A stretch of DNA of 64,000 nt from Planctomycetota bacterium (GTDB lineage Bacteria; Planctomycetota; Phycisphaerae; UBA1845; UTPLA1): the NCBI GenBank assembly GCA_016712275.1, contig JADJRI010000001.1:248001-312000 (forward strand). Direction: 5' to 3'. Of this stretch, positions 46,565 through 56,691 are shown piece by piece. A program made the translations under genes and the position numbers. Position 1 is the first letter of the stretch; each line of letters starts with the position of its first letter. The notes under the pieces were generated by a model. The model searched no databases, was not told where the DNA came from, and saw only the letters and a program-made list of their open reading frames with translations.

Positions 46565-48863
46565 TCATAGCAGCGACACCGGGTCCACATCCACCGCCAT
46601 GCTCTTTACACGCGGCCGCAGCAATCCCTCGTCCTTCATCACCGCAATCGCCCGCATCAGCGCATCCGCCGTCTGGAATATCATCAACACATCGAACCGA
46701 TACAAATCGCGAATTCGCGCGATCGACGCGGCCTTGGGCTCCATGATCTCCACCGCAATCTGCTGCTTTGCCAACAGCTCGCGCGCCCGCTCGGCCAGCC
46801 CCTCGGCCGCTCGACGCACTTTCGTGACATGTCCGTCGGCGAGGATCATCCTGATCATTCGCGTCCACGGCGGCAACCCCATTGCCTTTCGACGATCCAA
46901 TTCCTGTCGCGCGAATCCCTCAAAGTCCCCCTTCACCGCATGCTGAATCGGCGCCGTGTCCGCCGCGAACGTCTGCACCACCACGCTGCCGCCCGTTTCG
47001 GCGCGTCCGCTGCGACCGGCCACCTGCAGCACTAGCTGAAATTTCCGCTCCTCGCTGCGGAAATCGTCCAGTCCCATTGCCGTATCGGCGCTGACCACGC
47101 CGACAAACGACACGAACGGAAAATCCAGCCCCTTCGCCACCATTTGCGTCCCGACGAGAACGTCAAATTCCTTCCGCTCGAATGCCCCGAGCAGATCCGC
47201 ATAGTCCGCCGACGTCTGCATGATGTCCGAATCGATCCGCCGAACCCGCGAAGAGGGGAAACGCCGGCCGATTTCCTCCTCGACACGCTGGGTGCCGAGG
47301 CCGAACTTCACCATCGTCCCGTCACATCCGAGGTTCTGACACCGCTGTGGCACCAGCAGCGTGCGCATGCAGTAATGGCAGTGCGCCTGCTTTGTACTCG
47401 CATGAAACACCATGCGCACCGAACAGTGCGGACACGAAAGCACCTGCCGGCATTTCGCGCAGTGCAGGTAGCTCGCATAGCCCCGCCGGTTCAGCAGCAC
47501 CACCGACTGTTCGCCGCGGGAGAGCGTCTCTTCCAGCCCGCGCTCCATCGCCCGCGACAGCATGTGAACGCCCGGCCGCGCCCGATGCTCCTCGTTCATG
47601 TCCACCAAGTGCATGGCCGGCATGGCCAGCCCGCGCACGCGCCTGGGCAATCTCAGTAAACGATAGTGCCGGCGGCGCTGAACGTTCAGCCATGTTTCCA
47701 GCGATGGCGTGGCCGACCCGAGCACGACCGGAATGCCCTCGATCTGCCCCCGCTTGACCGCGGCGTCGCGCGTGTGGTACCGCGGTGCAGACTGGCTCTT
47801 GTAGCTGGGCTCCGCCTCTTCATCGACGATGATGAGGCCCAAGCGGGGACATGGCGCAAACACGGCGCTGCGCGTGCCGATCACCACGGGTATTTCGCCG
47901 CTCGCGACGGCCGCCCACGTACGCGACCGCTGCGACGCGCTCATGCTGCTGTGAATCGTCGCGACCCGCGAAAACCGCTGCTGGAGCCGCCGAACGGTCT
48001 GGGTGGTCAGGGCGATCTCCGGCACCAGCATGATGGCCTGCCTGCCCATCGCGATGGCCTTGCGAATCGCTGAAATATACACCTCCGTCTTTCCGCTGCC
48101 GGTCACGCCGAAGAGAACCTGCACGGAGAATTCGCTTTTTTCCAGACATGCGTCGAGTTGATCGACTGCCGCGCGCTGGTCTTCGTTCAGTTCAAATGTC
48201 GGTTCCGGGTGAGGCTTGTGCGCTATCGTCGTGGCATATTCCAGCTTCGTTTCGATCTGAAGCAATCCCTGCTTTTCCATCGTTCGAATGACGGCCGATG
48301 TGCAGCCTGCCTTTGCAACGATATCGTCGGCACGAACCGGCAATGTCGATGCGAACAGTGCCTGCAAGACGTCTTCCTGTTTGACCGATCGTTTTCTTCG
48401 CTTCGTGTCGACGGCCTCCGCTTGCGATTCGACCGGCCGGAACGCGACGATATATCGAACCCGTTTTGCGCCGACTTTTCGCTTCGCGGAAGACGGCACC
48501 ATCAGATCCAGTGTGCGGCCGAGCGGCGACGCATAATAAGCCGCCATCCAGCGGCCCAAGTCGATCATCGGCGCGGAAAGAAGCGGCACCTCGTCGATCA
48601 AGCCAATGACCGGCTTCAGGGTGGAGTCCCATGCCTCGTTGCTGACCGAAAGGACAAACCCGGGCGTGGGCTTGCCTCCCCCGTCCGAATGGCACCGTCA
48701 CACGCATTCCCGGCCGAACCGCTTCCGCAAACTCATCCGAAATCGAAAAACTGTACGGCGTATCAATCGGCCGGAGCAACGCCACCGACGCCACGCGCGC
48801 GTGTTTCAACTGCGTCGGCTCGATCAGCGAGGGTGTCATTCGTTCGGCACGTGTCGTCGCCAT
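46565..48863 (-). CDS. priA: Primosomal protein N' (replication restart helicase), frame broken
   Basis: A superfamily 2 DNA helicase of about 765 residues that reloads the replisome at stalled forks. The N-terminal DNA-binding domain (VASVALLRPIDTPYSFSISDEFAEAVRPGMRVTVPFGRG) is in one frame. The rest has Walker A GVTGSGKTEVYI, DEEAEPSYKSQS, zinc-binding CAKCRQVLSCPHCSVRM and CHYCMRT, and the final helicase motifs (VAGRSGRAETGG). The break is in C5 at 48678-48682: removing one base gives VPFGRGGKPTPGFVLSVSNEAWD. The gene is expected to be important for growth, so an error is likelier than a null. Start MATTRAERM is unverified; MTPSLIEP nine codons on is an alternative. Confidence 0.92.
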
Positions 48864-49069
48864 GCTTGTTTGAACCAGTTTCGCTTTTCAACTTCGAGGA
48901 TCGCACATACGAAGCCCGTCAGGCTACTGAACAGACCCCGTGCCGAAGTACATGGGCGAATTATAAGTCAAACCGATCCAATCGCCCGGCGGCGATCCCG
49001 CGGCATCGAAATACTGTTTTAGCGTGAACAGATGGGTCGTAACCCAAAATCGCGAACACGAGCGAATCG

Positions 49070-49112
49070 TAAAAACAACGGCGACGGCATGCCAATGGCA
49101 AGCCGTCGCCGT
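49070..49112 (-). terminator. Intrinsic terminator after the prepilin-like gene
   Basis: ACGGCGACGGC (49078-49088) pairs perfectly with GCCGTCGCCGT (49102-49112) around a 13-base loop that itself contains TGCCA/TGGCA. On the minus strand it is followed by TGTTTTTAC. It ends the transcript of the 49168 gene. The rest of the 48864-49167 gap is without a gene. Confidence 0.88.
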
Positions 49113-49167
49113 ATTTGTGCAAACTTCAAACAGCCCAATAAGCAGCTGTTTTCATCCGCTCATGTCG

Positions 49168-50019
49168 TCACGGGACGAGCACGGCGTCCGAGTTGCTGCC
49201 AGGATTGGCAGTGGTCGCATTCGGAGCGGCCACACCCGGATCGACCGGCTGTGTGATGCCGGGAGCGACATAGGTGTAGATGTTGTCGCGACCCTTCGAA
49301 ACTGTAAGACCCGACTGAACGCGGCCGGAAAGACCGACGTCCGGACCCTTTTCGAAGGAGACGTGACCGTCTTGGTAGAGCACGTTTTCGCCTTCGCGGT
49401 TCGTGTGGTTCTTTGAGTTGCCGCGATTGGCCGACTTGCGATCATTCAGCGGTGTGTCCGTGACCTGACCCTTGATGTACGGGTTGCTGTCGGCCATGAA
49501 CGGGAAGGTGGGCTCCGAGCTGGTGCCGATGATTCGGCGGTTCGGATCATGCTGATACTGATAGGCATAGCTCAGATACTGCGAGTGTCCCGGATTGGGA
49601 TTGTCGCCCTGGAAGTCATAGTAGGCCGTCGTGTCCTGAGCCGGATCCGGAACGTCTGTGGTGCTCGGGCAGTTGAACTGCTTCGGGGTGGTGTTGTTGG
49701 CGCGAATGACGGCCCACATGTCCACCGAAACCGAGGGGATGCCCGTTGTTGAAGGCTCGTTCGAGCGATTCAACGCGAGGAAGTTCTGCATCTGTCCGCC
49801 ATCGAGCACGCGAGCGGAGATCGATGGGAACACGCCAGGATCATCCTGGGCGTAGATGTACATCGCCTGCCCAATGCCGCGCAGGTTCGCCGCACAAACC
49901 GTGCGCTTCGAAAGTTCGCGAGCGCGCGATAGGGACGGCAGCAGGATCGAGATCAATAACGCAATGATCGCGATCACAACCAGCAGTTCAATAAGTGTAA
50001 ACGCCTTCGATCTTTTCAC
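49168..50019 (-). CDS. Type IV prepilin-like protein with N-terminal methylation motif
   Basis: A 283-residue protein of the planctomycete prepilin-domain family. It opens KRSKAFTLIELLVVIAIIALLISILLPSL, a clear prepilin peptidase site (A-FTLIE with the Glu at +5) and assembly helix. A globular domain follows (RTVCAANLRGIGQAMYIYAQDD, FNCPSTTDV) and ends near VLYQDGHVSFEKG, the motif seen in this family. It is likely a pseudopilin of a type II-like secretion or pilus system, made on the cytoplasmic side and processed in the membrane. Start GTG 50019 follows GGAGG at seven bases. Planctomycete genomes hold many copies; other pilus genes are not nearby. Confidence 0.88.
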   Translation of the reverse strand: MKRSKAFTLIELLVVIAIIALLISILLPSLSRARELSKRTVCAANLRGIGQAMYIYAQDDPGVFPSISARVLDGGQMQNFLALNRSNEPSTTGIPSVSVDMWAVIRANNTTPKQFNCPSTTDVPDPAQDTTAYYDFQGDNPNPGHSQYLSYAYQYQHDPNRRIIGTSSEPTFPFMADSNPYIKGQVTDTPLNDRKSANRGNSKNHTNREGENVLYQDGHVSFEKGPDVGLSGRVQSGLTVSKGRDNIYTYVAPGITQPVDPGVAAPNATTANPGSNSDAVLVP

Positions 50020-50702
50020 GGTCAAACCTCCAAAATACGGCTGCATGAGACCTTCGCATGAGGACATCTGGCTAGCCAGGACGATTGAAGAACACTTAAG
50101 GATAAGAGCCTCGACGTTCAAAGACGGCTCGAGCGTCGTCTTCGAACGATTTCCCTGGATGCCATACTTTCCAAACACTTGGGCGCCGGCGTGCCGTTCT
50201 TGCCGGACTTTCACTCTGAGTTCGTGAAACTCCCGACCACACGGTCTGGGCACGAACTACGCTTGGAATCAATTATCGCCGCCGTTCAACAAGGCCGCGA
50301 ATTGCACTGTTTATTTCTCAAATGAATCAACAAAGCCGTAAGTTTTATAGCAGGTGATCGCCTTACCTACTGGCGGGAGGTATGCTGTCTTGGCGTGTCG
50401 AGTTTCCGGGGCGGTGTTATGAACTCTTGCAGGCGTCAGACATTCGTTTTTGGCGTGAGTCTGACTTTGATGAATAATGGCGGAATAATAAACTTCAATC
50501 CACCCCGTCCGCTTCCAAAAACAGCAAATCTCAACTCTCTGCGAGACCAACATATTGTAATCGACGCATAAAGCCCGGGTCAATCAAATTTTGCGCTGGT
50601 ATCCAAAAATACGGCGATTCAGCCTATTCACAGGACACCTTCCGAATTCACAGACACGCTAAGGAAAAGTGTGTCAGTTCTGTCCATTTCATCGGTTTTG
50701 CC
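50020..50702. other. Long intergenic leader of the prepilin-like gene, no gene seen
   Basis: This 683-bp region between two minus-strand genes has no protein-like frame. GTCAGA near 50437 and TCTGAC near 50460 make a weak hairpin. No T-rich terminator for the upstream gene lies here on the minus strand. A long leader with its own RNA structure, for example a c-di-GMP aptamer, would fit a pilin gene, but I could not find the conserved core. It may also hold an unrecognised small RNA. Confidence 0.35.
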
Positions 50703-51704
50703 CTAAAGCGACTCTAGGGTGATTTGGGACTCGTCATATTGGCCCACCCCCAGGCTCGAAGCGGTCAATAACTGCCGAGGAAGCTGATTGCCGGTCAGTA
50801 ATGGCTTTTGACCGCGGCCAAGTCGAATCTTATTCAAAACCGTAAATCCAACCGAATCGGCCGCAACCGGGTCCCGCGATAATAGCAGGTCGCCACCGTC
50901 CGATATATCACTTTCTCGTGCATCCGCCGCTCCATTGAATACTGATCTTAAACCATTGACAATATTAAGCTTAAGTTTTCCTTGAATAGACTTCGAACTT
51001 ACAATCTCCCCGATGGCCGGATCGCATCCGTTGCCATGGAATCGTGCCGGATGCCTGATTAATCCATGCGACAGGTTTTTTAGACAACAGGTCATGGTCG
51101 CCAAATGGTGGGTTTTCAGAAATGGAACATTCACGATGGCCGTCGCTTGATCCAACGCCGCGATAAACTGATCCTTTCCGGACCGGCCGAAATCGACGTA
51201 CTTTCCCTGCCAGCGCATGTCGGGTTTCGCAGTTTTACCCGAGTACTCGCCCAGATTCCCACCTTCGAGGATGATGAATTTTTCAGGGCTATACCCGGCA
51301 CGGACAAATAGATCGACCAGAACCGTCGACATGGCCTCGCTGGTGCCGAGTTTCGCTGATGCCGACTTATTGAATTTGAAAAGAATGACATCGTCCTGTT
51401 TGAATATCGCGTGAAGCGCCCGGTCAAATGATGAAGCGCCGCCGAGTGCGACCAGGCCATCCTGCAAATAGCTCCTTAGAAAGCCCCGTTGAACAACCCG
51501 GTCAGGAATAATCCGTGGGTCTTGAACATGCACCACGCGCGACTTGGCGGTTGACGGGGCGCGAGTATCTTTCCGGGGTTCGCTGACCGCGAATGATGTC
51601 TTGGCAAGAAGTGCTGACGCGGCCGCAGCGCCGACGATGCGAACAAGGAATTTCCGCCTCGTTTCTTCAGCCGCAGCGCCATCTAGGGGTCTATCAGGAT
51701 TCAT
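50703..51704 (-). CDS. DUF362 family protein with Tat-like leader
   Basis: A 333-residue protein. The leader TRRKFLVRIVGAAAASALLA fits a twin-arginine signal. The DUF362 domain reads DVILFKFNKSASAKLGT, LVDLFVRAGYSPEKFIILEG, ATAIVNVPFLKTHHLATMTCCLKNLSHGLI, and LKLNIVNGLRSVFNGA, then DGGDLLLSRDPVAADSVGFTVL. DUF362 proteins often carry iron-sulphur clusters; here no ferredoxin-type Cys motif is seen. Function unknown. ATG 51704 is chosen, giving a leader with the twin Arg at residues 16-17, over a TTG 20 codons upstream. Confidence 0.78.
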   Translation of the reverse strand: MNPDRPLDGAAAEETRRKFLVRIVGAAAASALLAKTSFAVSEPRKDTRAPSTAKSRVVHVQDPRIIPDRVVQRGFLRSYLQDGLVALGGASSFDRALHAIFKQDDVILFKFNKSASAKLGTSEAMSTVLVDLFVRAGYSPEKFIILEGGNLGEYSGKTAKPDMRWQGKYVDFGRSGKDQFIAALDQATAIVNVPFLKTHHLATMTCCLKNLSHGLIRHPARFHGNGCDPAIGEIVSSKSIQGKLKLNIVNGLRSVFNGAADARESDISDGGDLLLSRDPVAADSVGFTVLNKIRLGRGQKPLLTGNQLPRQLLTASSLGVGQYDESQITLESL

Positions 51705-51802
51705 CAAGTTGAATGCGCCTTCAGGGTCTGATAGTTTATCGACACCGGCAAATTCAATCTTCAATTTGAAGCGCCAATTGCACGGCAGCCTCGGAGGAAT
51801 TC

Positions 51803-53231
51803 ATGGCCGTTTCCAATGCAGAACTAGAGGGTCTGAAGTCTTCCTATGAAAGTGCCGGACAAGGGCATGTATTCAGATTCTGGGATGCACTGTCGGACGC
51901 GGATAGAACGGCGTTGCTGGCCGATCTGCAAAGTGTAAATCTGTCACAACTGCCCGGGTTGTCCGCGCTTGCTCGACAAGGCACATCCAACACAACGATT
52001 CCCGCCGACCTTGCGCCGGCGTGCGTCACTCCGCGCGAAACACTCAAGAGTGAAACAATCGGCATGGGTGAATCACTTCTCGCGCAGGGGAAGGTGGCGG
52101 CCTTCACGGTTGCCGGAGGACAGGGCACGCGGCTTGGATTCGACGGCCCCAAGGGCGCTTTTCCCATTTCTCCCGTAAAGAACAAGACGCTTTTTCAGCT
52201 CTTCGCTGACAACATTCGTTCCACCGAACGAAAGTATGGCGCGCCGATCCGCTGGTACATCATGACCAGCCCTTCCAACGATGGGCCGACCCGCGAGTTT
52301 TTCAAAAGCCAAAATCACTTCGGACTTGATGCGAAAGGGATCGTGTTTTTTCAGCAGGGGGTGGTGCCCTCCTTCGACACGGAAGGACGCATTTTACTCA
52401 ATCAGCCCCATCGCCTTTCGCTTTCGCCCGACGGGCACGGCGGCTCGCTGCTCGCGATGGCCACTTCCGGCATTCTGTCGGATATGTCCAAGCGCGGGAT
52501 CGACTACATCAGTTATTTTCAAGTTGACAACCCGCTTGTGGCTTGTCTCGATCCTGCCTTCATTGGACTTCACGCGACATCTCAAGCCGAAATGTCGAGC
52601 AAAACGCTGCCGAAGGCCGATGATCTGGAGCGCGTTGGAAACTTCGCCATGTCGGGCGGTCGTCAGGTCGTGATCGAGTATTCCGACCTGCCCGAATCGC
52701 TGGCCAAAGCCAAAAATCCGGACGGCGCCCGGCGCTTCGACGCAGCCAATATCGCGATTCATGTCCTTTCGCGAACATTCGTAGAACGGCTGACGGCCGA
52801 CCGGGCTTCATTCGCCCTGCCCTGGCATATCGCACGCAAGAAAATCCCCTTCGTGGATTTGAAATCCGGCGAGAGAATCGATCCGCCCAATGCCAATGGT
52901 GTCAAGCTAGAGGCATTTATTTTCGACGCGTTGCCGCTGGCTCGACACGCGGCGCTTGCTCGGTACATCCCGTGCTGAAGAATTCAGCCCGGTCAAAAAT
53001 GCAACGGGCGTTGATTCGGTCGAAACGGCAAAGCGAGATATCAGTGGCCGAGCGGCGCGCTGGTTGGAACGTGCCGGCATACGGGTGCCGCGCGATGCCG
53101 CGGGCGAACCCATTTCCGTTTGCGAGGTCGATTCAATGGCGGCGCTGGATGCCGAGGAACTGCGAACCCGCATCTCCACGGGTGAAATACAACCGCAAAT
53201 CACCGAGCGAACCATCACGGTGGATGGATAA
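51803..53231 (+). CDS. UTP-sugar-1-phosphate uridylyltransferase (UDPGP family), frame broken
   Basis: A nucleotidyltransferase of about 475 residues that makes UDP-sugars, most like UDP-N-acetylglucosamine/UDP-sugar pyrophosphorylases. Marks: FTVAGGQGTRLGFDGPKGAFPISPV (nucleotide-binding loop), WYIMTSPSNDGPTREFF, GHGGSLLAMATSGIL and YFQVDNPLVACLDPAFIG, then LEAFIFDALPLA. The break lies near 52935-52955: reading one base on gives DTRRLLGTSRAEEFSPVKNATG, a conserved stretch of the family, to the stop at 53231. The first frame stops at 52978 without it. The ATG follows GGAGGAATTC. Function in wall and polysaccharide synthesis is likely. Confidence 0.85.
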
Positions 53232-53232
53232 T

Positions 53233-54435
53233 TCAAACGCCGGGCGCTGTCGTCGAGGCACCTGGAGTCGGCGGTCTTTCAACCGGTTGAGATTCGGGGC
53301 CGTCCAGAAGACCCGCGACCGCCCCTTCAAAGTCTGCCTTCATTTCCCATCCGCGCGGCTCAAAAAATGATGCAAGGCGACCCTTTCGGTCGAGCATGAA
53401 AACCATCGGCAGCGTGCGAATACCAAATTCATTTACCAACCTCGACTGCCATGCCTCACGTTCGCAAGCCGTCGGAAACGAGACGCCCAGCGTCTCCAAC
53501 TCGCGAAGGATTGCGGCGACATCTTTGTGAACCGCAATGGTCACAACCCGAAATCGATCAATGCCACGTTTCGATTGAAGTCCCTGCGCAATTTGGAGCA
53601 TGCGCCTGGAGGGACCGTGAGATGGCGACCAGAATATCACCAAGGTCGGCATTCCCGATTCCAATGTCCAATCCGTGGGGCGATGATCCAATCCCATCAA
53701 GACCGGCCGCCATGTTTGACCGACCGCTCGATGAAGCCGATACCGGCCTGCCAGGGTTTTGGTCATGACATTCTTGGAATGGTGCTTCTCCAGGATTTGA
53801 ATGCACGCTTCCGCTTCGGTTAAGTCGCCGACCTCGTACAGGCCGTACAGAATCTTCTCCGCGAGCGGCACCGCATATGCCGAAGTTGGATGTGCTTTAA
53901 GGAATCTCGTCATGATTCGCACGGCGTCGCTTTCGTTCATTCGCCCGAGTGCCTGCTCCGACCGAACGTAATTCAAGCTGATCCGCAAACGCCAATACTC
54001 CGCCGCGTCACGAAGCTGGGGCGACGGATTTTCATTCAGGGCATCGCCCAGTTCATTGGCGATTTCATCCAAGCCTTCGCCGCGTATTGTCGCAGAAAGA
54101 TAGATGGCCTCCCATCGCGCCAACGTGAGACGATCCCAATTCGCTTTGTCCATTCCCGCGTGAAGATACTGCTCAATATGCCCGGCCAGAGCGTGTAATT
54201 GCTCGGCACTTGCCTTCATGGACTCTATCGGGTTTTCGCCGGCGACATCGGCCGCCTCAATCAGCCGGTCAATTTCCGCGTCGATTTCCGTCAATTCAGA
54301 TTTTGCTGCTGGTGCGGTCGATGTGGATTGTGCAAAGACCATGGGCGCTGGTATCAGCAAGGCGGCCGCCGCAAACCAAATCGGATTTATCAACGATGCC
54401 GTAAAAATGGTTGTCCTTATTGCGTGCGTATTCAT
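53233..54435 (-). CDS. TlpA-like thioredoxin-fold protein lacking the CxxC motif
   Basis: A 400-residue secreted protein. A signal segment (PIWFAAAALLIPAPMVFA) is followed by a helical part of about 200 residues (LARWEAIYLSATIRGEGLDE, EACIQILEKHH) and then a redoxin domain: MPTLVIFWSPSHGPSRRMLQIAQGLQ, VSFPTACEREAWQSRLVNEFGIRTLPMVFMLDRKGRLAS. In TlpA/ResA proteins the first segment is W-C-x-x-C; here it is W-S-P-S-H-G-P-S, so both redox Cys are gone and only the cis-Pro loop (LPMVFM) remains. A non-redox role, such as chaperone or binding, is inferred. Frame intact. Confidence 0.78.
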   Translation of the reverse strand: MNTHAIRTTIFTASLINPIWFAAAALLIPAPMVFAQSTSTAPAAKSELTEIDAEIDRLIEAADVAGENPIESMKASAEQLHALAGHIEQYLHAGMDKANWDRLTLARWEAIYLSATIRGEGLDEIANELGDALNENPSPQLRDAAEYWRLRISLNYVRSEQALGRMNESDAVRIMTRFLKAHPTSAYAVPLAEKILYGLYEVGDLTEAEACIQILEKHHSKNVMTKTLAGRYRLHRAVGQTWRPVLMGLDHRPTDWTLESGMPTLVIFWSPSHGPSRRMLQIAQGLQSKRGIDRFRVVTIAVHKDVAAILRELETLGVSFPTACEREAWQSRLVNEFGIRTLPMVFMLDRKGRLASFFEPRGWEMKADFEGAVAGLLDGPESQPVERPPTPGASTTAPGV

Positions 54436-54449
54436 AAGAAAATGCGCGG

Positions 54450-55670
54450 TTACTCGATCGGGCGAACGCTCGGCGTCACGGTCGAAGGACCGCGCGGCCG
54501 CGGCTCCAGCCTGAATCGCGCCTGAATGGGCTGGGACTCATTCGAAATCGCACAGTCCTGAAAATCGGCCGGCAATACAAACCGTACATCTCGCACGATC
54601 TCCTTGCCGGAACCAAGACCGTCGACGTCGCCCGCCAGTACATCGATAAATGCCCGAATTCGACGTGCTTCCAATTGGGGCAGGCGATCCTTCGGCCCGG
54701 TCACATCGATGTGAACGCGAAAGGTCATCTGATCGGCCATCACCACATAATCGCGCTGCACTTCGTCCGGAATCGACCAGTAAATCTGAATGGGGCCTTT
54801 GGATTCCGTCGCGGTCATGGCCTCGATCCGGCCGGCAATGGTGACCTCGCGCGATGGTTCAAATTCAATGCGCATTTTCGGATCGAGATTTTCGGGAAGA
54901 TCGAATTTCAAAACGCCGGCCACTTCGAAGCTATCACCGGTACGCTGAACGGACTGAATGCTCTGTGCCGGAATCGCAATGGCAATGGGCGCTTCTCCGA
55001 GTATTTTTGCCAGGAACCGGGGGACTCTGGCCGAGACTGTGTTTCTCAAAAACTCAGGCGTGACCTTCAAATCACCGTAGTCCGGCTTCACGCGCACGTC
55101 GCGGATGGTCGTGTACTCATCGACCAGTACTTTGACCTCGTTGGGCACGACGCTAAGCAGGGTCAACCGGTGTTCTTTCAATTCGTGAATCCCGCTCAGA
55201 ATCTTATCCATGGTTACTGTGCGAGCCTCCGAACTTGTCGGCATGTCCTTATCAACGTAGGCCGTCAGCAGGGCATTGCTATCCGCATACCGAGTAAAAT
55301 CGCGCAGGCGATTTCGTCGCCCTTTAAGCTTTAACGTGAATTCGCGACTGAACGGCGACTCGGCGAAACCGGCATAACGATCGGAAACATCGCTTCCCAG
55401 TTGCACCACAATCGTGCACTCCTCCTCCAAGGCGACATTCTGATCCGCTGCCAGCCAAATCAGCATGGTGATGCTGACGATGACGAGCACCGACTTGGTT
55501 CTCGACCACCATAAATGTTTACCCTGTTCCATGAACGCCTTTCGGCAAATGCTTGCGAAGTCAATTTCTACGTACCGCCGTAAGCGTGCGACGGCTCCCT
55601 TCAAACCCGAAACGACGCACTGAATCCAAATGGCACGTGCGCGATTTGTCCAAATCCGATTGCCGTTCAC
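54450..55670 (-). CDS. CdaR-like (YbbR domain) regulator of diadenylate cyclase
   Basis: A 406-residue protein with one membrane segment (TKSVLVIVSITMLIWLAADQNVALEE) and an outer part of several YbbR-like repeats (REFTLKLKGRRNRLRDFTRYADSNALLTAYVD, PAFLKV-type strands, VRVKPDYGDLKVTPEFLRNTVSARVPRFL). In Firmicutes the partner CdaR controls CdaA. The gene begins in a GTGA overlap with the end of cdaA, so the two form an operon. Whether the first 60 residues before the membrane helix are translated is uncertain; an ATG inside (MEQGKHLWWSRTK) is an alternative start. Frame intact. Confidence 0.77.
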   Translation of the reverse strand: MNGNRIWTNRARAIWIQCVVSGLKGAVARLRRYVEIDFASICRKAFMEQGKHLWWSRTKSVLVIVSITMLIWLAADQNVALEEECTIVVQLGSDVSDRYAGFAESPFSREFTLKLKGRRNRLRDFTRYADSNALLTAYVDKDMPTSSEARTVTMDKILSGIHELKEHRLTLLSVVPNEVKVLVDEYTTIRDVRVKPDYGDLKVTPEFLRNTVSARVPRFLAKILGEAPIAIAIPAQSIQSVQRTGDSFEVAGVLKFDLPENLDPKMRIEFEPSREVTIAGRIEAMTATESKGPIQIYWSIPDEVQRDYVVMADQMTFRVHIDVTGPKDRLPQLEARRIRAFIDVLAGDVDGLGSGKEIVRDVRFVLPADFQDCAISNESQPIQARFRLEPRPRGPSTVTPSVRPIE

Positions 55671-56473
55671 TCCGCCTTCGGCCGGCCAAGTCCTTCGCGA
55701 AGGGCATGTCGGAGCGACTCAGGCGTCAATCCGCGCTTCATCTGGCCATCCTCCACAATGCTGATCGTTCCCGTTTCTTCACTGACCACCACGACTAGCG
55801 CGTCGGAGTCCTCAGAGAGGCCGATCGCCGCGCGGTGTCGCGAACCGAGTTCCGCACTGACATCCTCCGAATCGGCCAATGGAAACTGGACCCCAGCCGC
55901 CGAAATTCGCCCGCGTGAAATCACCACTCCCATGTCGTGCAATGCCGAACCGGGCCAGAATATGGTTGTCAGCAACTGACTTGTCACTTCGGCATCCAGT
56001 TTGATGGCATCCTCGGTCAATGTGCCAAATTCCGTCGCGCGCTCGAACGCCATGATTCCGCCGATTTTGTTCTTTGAAAGAGATGCGACGGCCTCGATCA
56101 CCTGTTCGATAACCCGGTCGACCTCCTCCGACGATTCCACAAACCAGGTCTTGGCGCCCAGCCGAATCAGGGCCCGGCGCAGTTCCGGCTGAAATGCAAC
56201 CAATGCCACCGCGAAAAGCGCGGCGATAAATATCGGAAAGAGCACAAGAATGCGCGTCAAATCGAGCAAATTGGCGAGCAGGTACATGAGAAGGGTGCCG
56301 CCCACCAGGAGCAGCGAAAATCCGCGCAAAAGTCGTGCGCCGCGCGTGCCGCGAAGAAAATTCATGACCGCGTAGACAGCTGAGCCGATGAGCAGCAACT
56401 CGACGAGATCGGTCGGCTCGGCTCGCCGCAGAACATCGCTGAGCGTCTTGATAACTTGGTTAAACATAGGCAT
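55667..56473 (-). CDS. cdaA: Diadenylate cyclase (c-di-AMP synthase) with altered DGA motif
   Basis: A 268-residue membrane enzyme making c-di-AMP from two ATP. Two to three N-terminal helices (LVELLLIGSAVYAVMNFL, LLRGFSLLLVGGTLLMYLLANLL, ILVLFPIFIAALFAVALVAF) precede the DAC domain: ELRRALIRLG, GGIMAFERATEF, LLTTIFWPGSALHDMGVVISRGRISAAG, then LGSRHRAAIGLSEDSDALVVVVSEETG. In CdaA/DisA the first motif is D-G-A; here it is D-M-G, while the RHR motif is intact. Activity with this change is not known to me. It is co-transcribed with the CdaR-like gene via a GTGA overlap. Confidence 0.88.
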   Translation of the reverse strand: MPMFNQVIKTLSDVLRRAEPTDLVELLLIGSAVYAVMNFLRGTRGARLLRGFSLLLVGGTLLMYLLANLLDLTRILVLFPIFIAALFAVALVAFQPELRRALIRLGAKTWFVESSEEVDRVIEQVIEAVASLSKNKIGGIMAFERATEFGTLTEDAIKLDAEVTSQLLTTIFWPGSALHDMGVVISRGRISAAGVQFPLADSEDVSAELGSRHRAAIGLSEDSDALVVVVSEETGTISIVEDGQMKRGLTPESLRHALREGLGRPKAE

Positions 56474-56691
56474 GAAGCAGCATACCAGCAGTGTTCACAA
56501 TCGACCATAAGCGGCCGAGGGAGGGTACTGGTAATTATTGATGTGGCCCAGCCGGCCCCGGCCGTGGAGATTCATCAAACTTCACCAGCACCGGAAGGCG
56601 CTACTCGATCCGGCCCACCGGCCATATTGCGACATTGGTTCACGTTGCTATGCTGCCCCATCTGAGAATTTCACATCGATGGAGGGTGACG

